NCBI GenBank assembly: GCA_902783175.1
Contig: CACZQA010000181.1
Location: 1 to 8,743 of the forward strand
Length of the DNA stretch: 8,743 nt
Source of the DNA: an uncultured Coriobacteriaceae bacterium
Lineage (GTDB): Bacteria > Actinomycetota > Coriobacteriia > Coriobacteriales > QAMH01
Direction: 5' to 3'
The first letter of the stretch is position 1, and each line of letters begins with the position of its first letter. Of this stretch, positions 6,671 to 8,743 are shown one piece after another. The notes beneath the pieces are model-generated. The model worked only from the letters and a program-made list of their open reading frames with translations. It made no database searches and was not told where the DNA came from. The position numbers and the translations under genes are program-made.

Positions 6671-6684
6671 CGGATCCGGTACCG
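6671..6684. promoter_or_regulatory. Overlapping palindromes upstream of the nitrogenase-like operon
   Basis: CGGATCCG (6671-6678) and CGGTACCG (6677-6684) are two perfect eight-base palindromes that share two bases. They sit about 85-95 bases before the first nitrogenase-like start, in the 118 bases between the tRNA terminator and that gene, where a promoter is expected. They might be an operator. No good -35/-10 pair was found; TACACT (6730-6735) is the best isolated -10-like box. Confidence 0.25.
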
Positions 6685-6736
6685 AACGTCTTTGTTGTAG
6701 CTCCAACGCCGCGAGATTTTGGTCACGCCTACACTG

Positions 6737-6756
6737 CTCGTATGAAACGATACGAG
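6737..6756 (+). promoter_or_regulatory. Leader hairpin touching the ribosome binding site of the nitrogenase-like gene
   Basis: CTCGTAT (6737-6743) pairs perfectly with ATACGAG (6750-6756) around the loop GAAACG. The 3' arm contains the first GAG of the Shine-Dalgarno sequence GAGAGG (6754-6759), which lies eight bases before ATG 6768. If this region is transcribed, the hairpin could limit ribosome access. Confidence 0.4.
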
Positions 6757-6767
6757 AGGTGTGTCCC

Positions 6768-8030
6768 ATGAGAGCGATGCCGTTTGCCTTCGACGAATTC
6801 AGCTTTACCAGAAGCGCCATGGGGGTCGACTACCACCTGATCCCCCAGATGCACGTGCTGTTCTTTGGGCCTATCGAATGCGCACGTCATTCTTTTTCAT
6901 CGCTTGTGGACGACGAAGACGCTTCGATTCTCGTCGTCACGGACGTGCAGGCATCATTGGGTGAGACGGAGCGCCTCGTCGCCGACGCAGTCTCCGAGAT
7001 AGTGGAAGATGACGATTCGATCCGCGGGTTTTTGCTCTGCACCGCCTGCCAGACCACGTTTTTGGGAATCGATTTCGATGGACTGTGTGCCGATCTGCAC
7101 GAGCGTTTTGGGCTGTGCTTCGCCCACCTCGAGGCAAATCGCATGCGCGCGGAAAACATCCCCGGTGCCTCGAGGAAGGATATTCCAGGCGGAGACCGCT
7201 ACCACTTCAGAAAAGCGCTGTTCAAGATGCTCGAGCAGCGTGAAGAACCTGCAGGCAAACGCGGCATCCTCGTGCTTTCGGAAGACCCGCTCGCAGGCGA
7301 ATGCGACTTGAAGCAGCTTCAGGCGGTCGAGGGCGTCGATTGGGTGAAAAGCGTGGGCGACCTGCAGTCGTTCGACGAACTACTTGCCTGCAAAGACGCG
7401 CTGTTTGCGGTGTCGACTTCGATCGTGTGGAACGAGACGGCAGAATACCTGTCCAGCGAATACGGAATCGAGGCGCTTGTCTGCCCGACGAGCTACGACT
7501 TCGATGAGATTGACGCATATTACGATCAGCTCGCGCAAGCTGCTGAACGTGAACTTGGGATTTCTGCTGCCGAGGTTGTGGAAGGCATTCGCGTGCGTGG
7601 GCTCGATAGCGCACGAGAGGCGATTGAACGCGTGCGTGCGCTCGACTCTGAACTCGACCTCGACTTGCGCCTGGTGCATCGGCCGTTCTCGATGGTAGAA
7701 GCGCTGGGGAGGAGCGGGTTCGAAGTCGTCGACTTCATGCCCTCGCGCATGCGCATGATGCACAAGGAACCCGACGACCTGCCCGCATACGAGCGGCTCG
7801 CGGCACAAGATCCGCAGTTTGCCGAACGCTATGCCAGCAACGCGCGCGGTAAACGCGTCCGCAGGAGCAACCGCGCAAGGAACATGGGTGCACCTGGGCG
7901 CTTTGTCCCCAGCGACCCGGTTTCACGTGAAAAGCACGTGCGCGGCGAGCAGTCGTGGTGGGGATACTCGTCGATTGTCGAGCTCATGCACGAGCTCGAA
8001 CGAGCCGCGGGCGAAGGAGGAAACCGATGA
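6768..8030 (+). CDS. Nitrogenase component 1-like protein (NifD/BchN/CfbD superfamily), first subunit
   Basis: Predicted soluble 420-residue protein with the layout of nitrogenase component 1 subunits; substrate unknown. The N-terminal domain shows HVLFFGPIECARHSF (29-43), matching the GPxGC P-cluster element with C38. Next is ILVVTDVQASLGETERLVADAV (54-75), matching the strand-helix that carries sTD...E..l in the family. CTACQTTFLGIDFDGL (91-106) matches STC...iGDDi, with C94 as ligand. The first P-cluster cysteine of NifD seems absent: the region before residue 28 has none. A middle domain (about 165-290) contains VLSEDPLAGECDL, and the C-terminal domain ends in WWGYSSIVELMHEL. Residues 353-372 are unusually arginine-rich. 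ATG 6768 is chosen for GAGAGG eight bases upstream; a longer open frame runs back into the tRNA terminator. Its stop overlaps the next start (ATGA). Family membership rests on motifs only. Other cysteines: C91, C107, C117, C179, C208, C239. Confidence 0.72.
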   Translation: MRAMPFAFDEFSFTRSAMGVDYHLIPQMHVLFFGPIECARHSFSSLVDDEDASILVVTDVQASLGETERLVADAVSEIVEDDDSIRGFLLCTACQTTFLGIDFDGLCADLHERFGLCFAHLEANRMRAENIPGASRKDIPGGDRYHFRKALFKMLEQREEPAGKRGILVLSEDPLAGECDLKQLQAVEGVDWVKSVGDLQSFDELLACKDALFAVSTSIVWNETAEYLSSEYGIEALVCPTSYDFDEIDAYYDQLAQAAERELGISAAEVVEGIRVRGLDSAREAIERVRALDSELDLDLRLVHRPFSMVEALGRSGFEVVDFMPSRMRMMHKEPDDLPAYERLAAQDPQFAERYASNARGKRVRRSNRARNMGAPGRFVPSDPVSREKHVRGEQSWWGYSSIVELMHELERAAGEGGNR

Positions 8031-8743
8031 GAAATCTCTGGCGTAGCATGGCGCCCTTTGCAAGTGATTCGACCGGTGTCTGCACCGTGTTTTCCTCCTC
8101 GAATGCCCTGATCATCGCTCAGGATTCCAACGGCACGGCAAGCGTGCTGCGCCGCGTCATCAACGTGAACGCGGCGCGGGCGGCATTTGAGACGGTCGAT
8201 CTGCCGGAGCTGTCGTTCACGCTGGGCAAGGAACGCGATTTCATCGACCGCATGGTTCAGATCGTGGATGCCGTCCAGGCGGATGCCGCACGCGGCATCG
8301 GGTCGCCCGTGGAACTGGTGGTGCTCGTCAACGGGCCGGTCTCGGCGCTGCTGGGCACCGACCTTGCAGGCCGCGCGCGCAAGCTCGAGAAGACAGTTGG
8401 CATCAAGTGCATGAGCGTCGACACGACGGGAAACGCCTATTACGACAAAGGCCTCGCCGCGGCCTACGAAGCCATCTATCAGACGTTCGTCCTGCCAAAC
8501 ATACCCGACAGCGCCGATAGCAGCGCACATGAACGCGTGAACATCATCGGCCAGACAGAGCTCGACTACCCGGGAGCCGTGCTGCCCAACATGCTGCGAA
8601 CCTATCTGCACGACCAGGGTCTGCAGGTGGTGACGGACTTCGGCGCGAGCGACACGGTGGAGCAGTGGGCGCGCGCTGCCCGGGCGGGCAGGAACATCGT
8701 CGCGTCTGCGAGCGGATTGAAGCTTGCCCGCAAGATGGAAGAC
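8027..8743 (+). CDS. Nitrogenase component 1-like protein, second subunit (3' end cut by window)
   Basis: The first 239 residues of a protein that continues past the right edge. It begins MAPFASDSTGVCTVF (8-22), matching the opening of NifK/NifE-like component 1 proteins from anaerobes (pFAsDysGvCsal). ELVVLVNGPVSALLGTDLAGRARKLE (96-121) and SVDTTGNAYYDKG (130-142) follow; both closely resemble family motifs that surround the cluster site. A second Rossmann-like domain starts near 169 (ERVNIIGQTELDYPG). C19 aligns with the first P-cluster cysteine of NifK. The second position is threonine (T37 in DSNGTA) and the third falls at G103/P104, so two of three ligands are missing. The only other cysteine seen is C128. 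AAGGAGG (8014-8020) lies six bases before ATG 8027, and the start overlaps the previous stop, implying translational coupling and a complex of the two products. Function is unknown. Confidence 0.72.
   Translation, partial: MRNLWRSMAPFASDSTGVCTVFSSSNALIIAQDSNGTASVLRRVINVNAARAAFETVDLPELSFTLGKERDFIDRMVQIVDAVQADAARGIGSPVELVVLVNGPVSALLGTDLAGRARKLEKTVGIKCMSVDTTGNAYYDKGLAAAYEAIYQTFVLPNIPDSADSSAHERVNIIGQTELDYPGAVLPNMLRTYLHDQGLQVVTDFGASDTVEQWARAARAGRNIVASASGLKLARKMED

Noticed and set aside
6672..6683. Adjacent GGATCC and GGTACC (BamHI and KpnI sites), resembling a cloning polylinker
   Set aside because: No other vector sites or vector sequence flank them, and the surrounding DNA is continuous with the genome in composition. 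I treat them as natural palindromes.
7829..8611. A 260-residue minus-strand open frame over the junction of the two nitrogenase-like genes
   Set aside because: Its plus-strand counterparts carry family motifs, good ribosome binding sites and an ATGA overlap. The minus frame has none of these.

Overview
This window looks like chromosomal DNA of a moderately high-GC actinobacterium, most likely a gut-type member of the Coriobacteriia (Eggerthella/Slackia/Collinsella-like). The basis is indirect: a tandem-domain MarR regulator, a split four-subunit pyruvate:ferredoxin oxidoreductase, an anaerobic nitrogenase-like gene pair, strong AAGGAGG ribosome binding sites, and a tRNA with encoded CCA. The genus cannot be settled from the sequence alone. 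The left end (MarR gene and its promoter) is clearly more AT-rich than the rest.

Layout. Minus strand, left side: a regulator with two winged-helix MarR domains (4-873), preceded by an AT-rich promoter with an inverted repeat over its -10 element, then rlmN (996-2048), the radical-SAM methyltransferase of 23S rRNA and tRNA. A divergent intergenic region of about 130 bases separates rlmN from ddl (D-alanine-D-alanine ligase, 2180-3145, plus strand), which ends at a hairpin. A tightly coupled operon porC-porD-porA-porB (3367-6416) follows. It encodes the gamma, delta, alpha and beta subunits of a 2-oxoacid (probably pyruvate):ferredoxin oxidoreductase and ends at a strong terminator. Next come a tRNA-Ser(GGA) gene (6523-6615) with its own terminator, and a two-gene operon (6768 to beyond the right edge).

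The right-hand operon is the most interesting part. Both proteins show the motif layout of nitrogenase component 1 (NifD/NifK/BchN/CfbD superfamily), but by motif alignment they keep only some of the cysteines that hold the P-cluster: two of three in the first protein and one of three in the second. This does not fit a canonical nitrogenase. It suggests a divergent nitrogenase-like reductase or cofactor-assembly enzyme of unknown substrate. Any NifH-like reductase partner would lie outside the window.

How the genes may work together (inference): PorABCD oxidises pyruvate and reduces low-potential ferredoxin, the usual electron source for NifH-like ATPases that feed nitrogenase-like enzymes. 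The neighbouring nitrogenase-like pair could draw on that pool. The two units are separated by two terminators and a tRNA gene, so they are not one transcript. No CRISPR array, insertion sequence, origin or attachment-site duplication was seen, and no gene-free stretch exceeds 300 bases.
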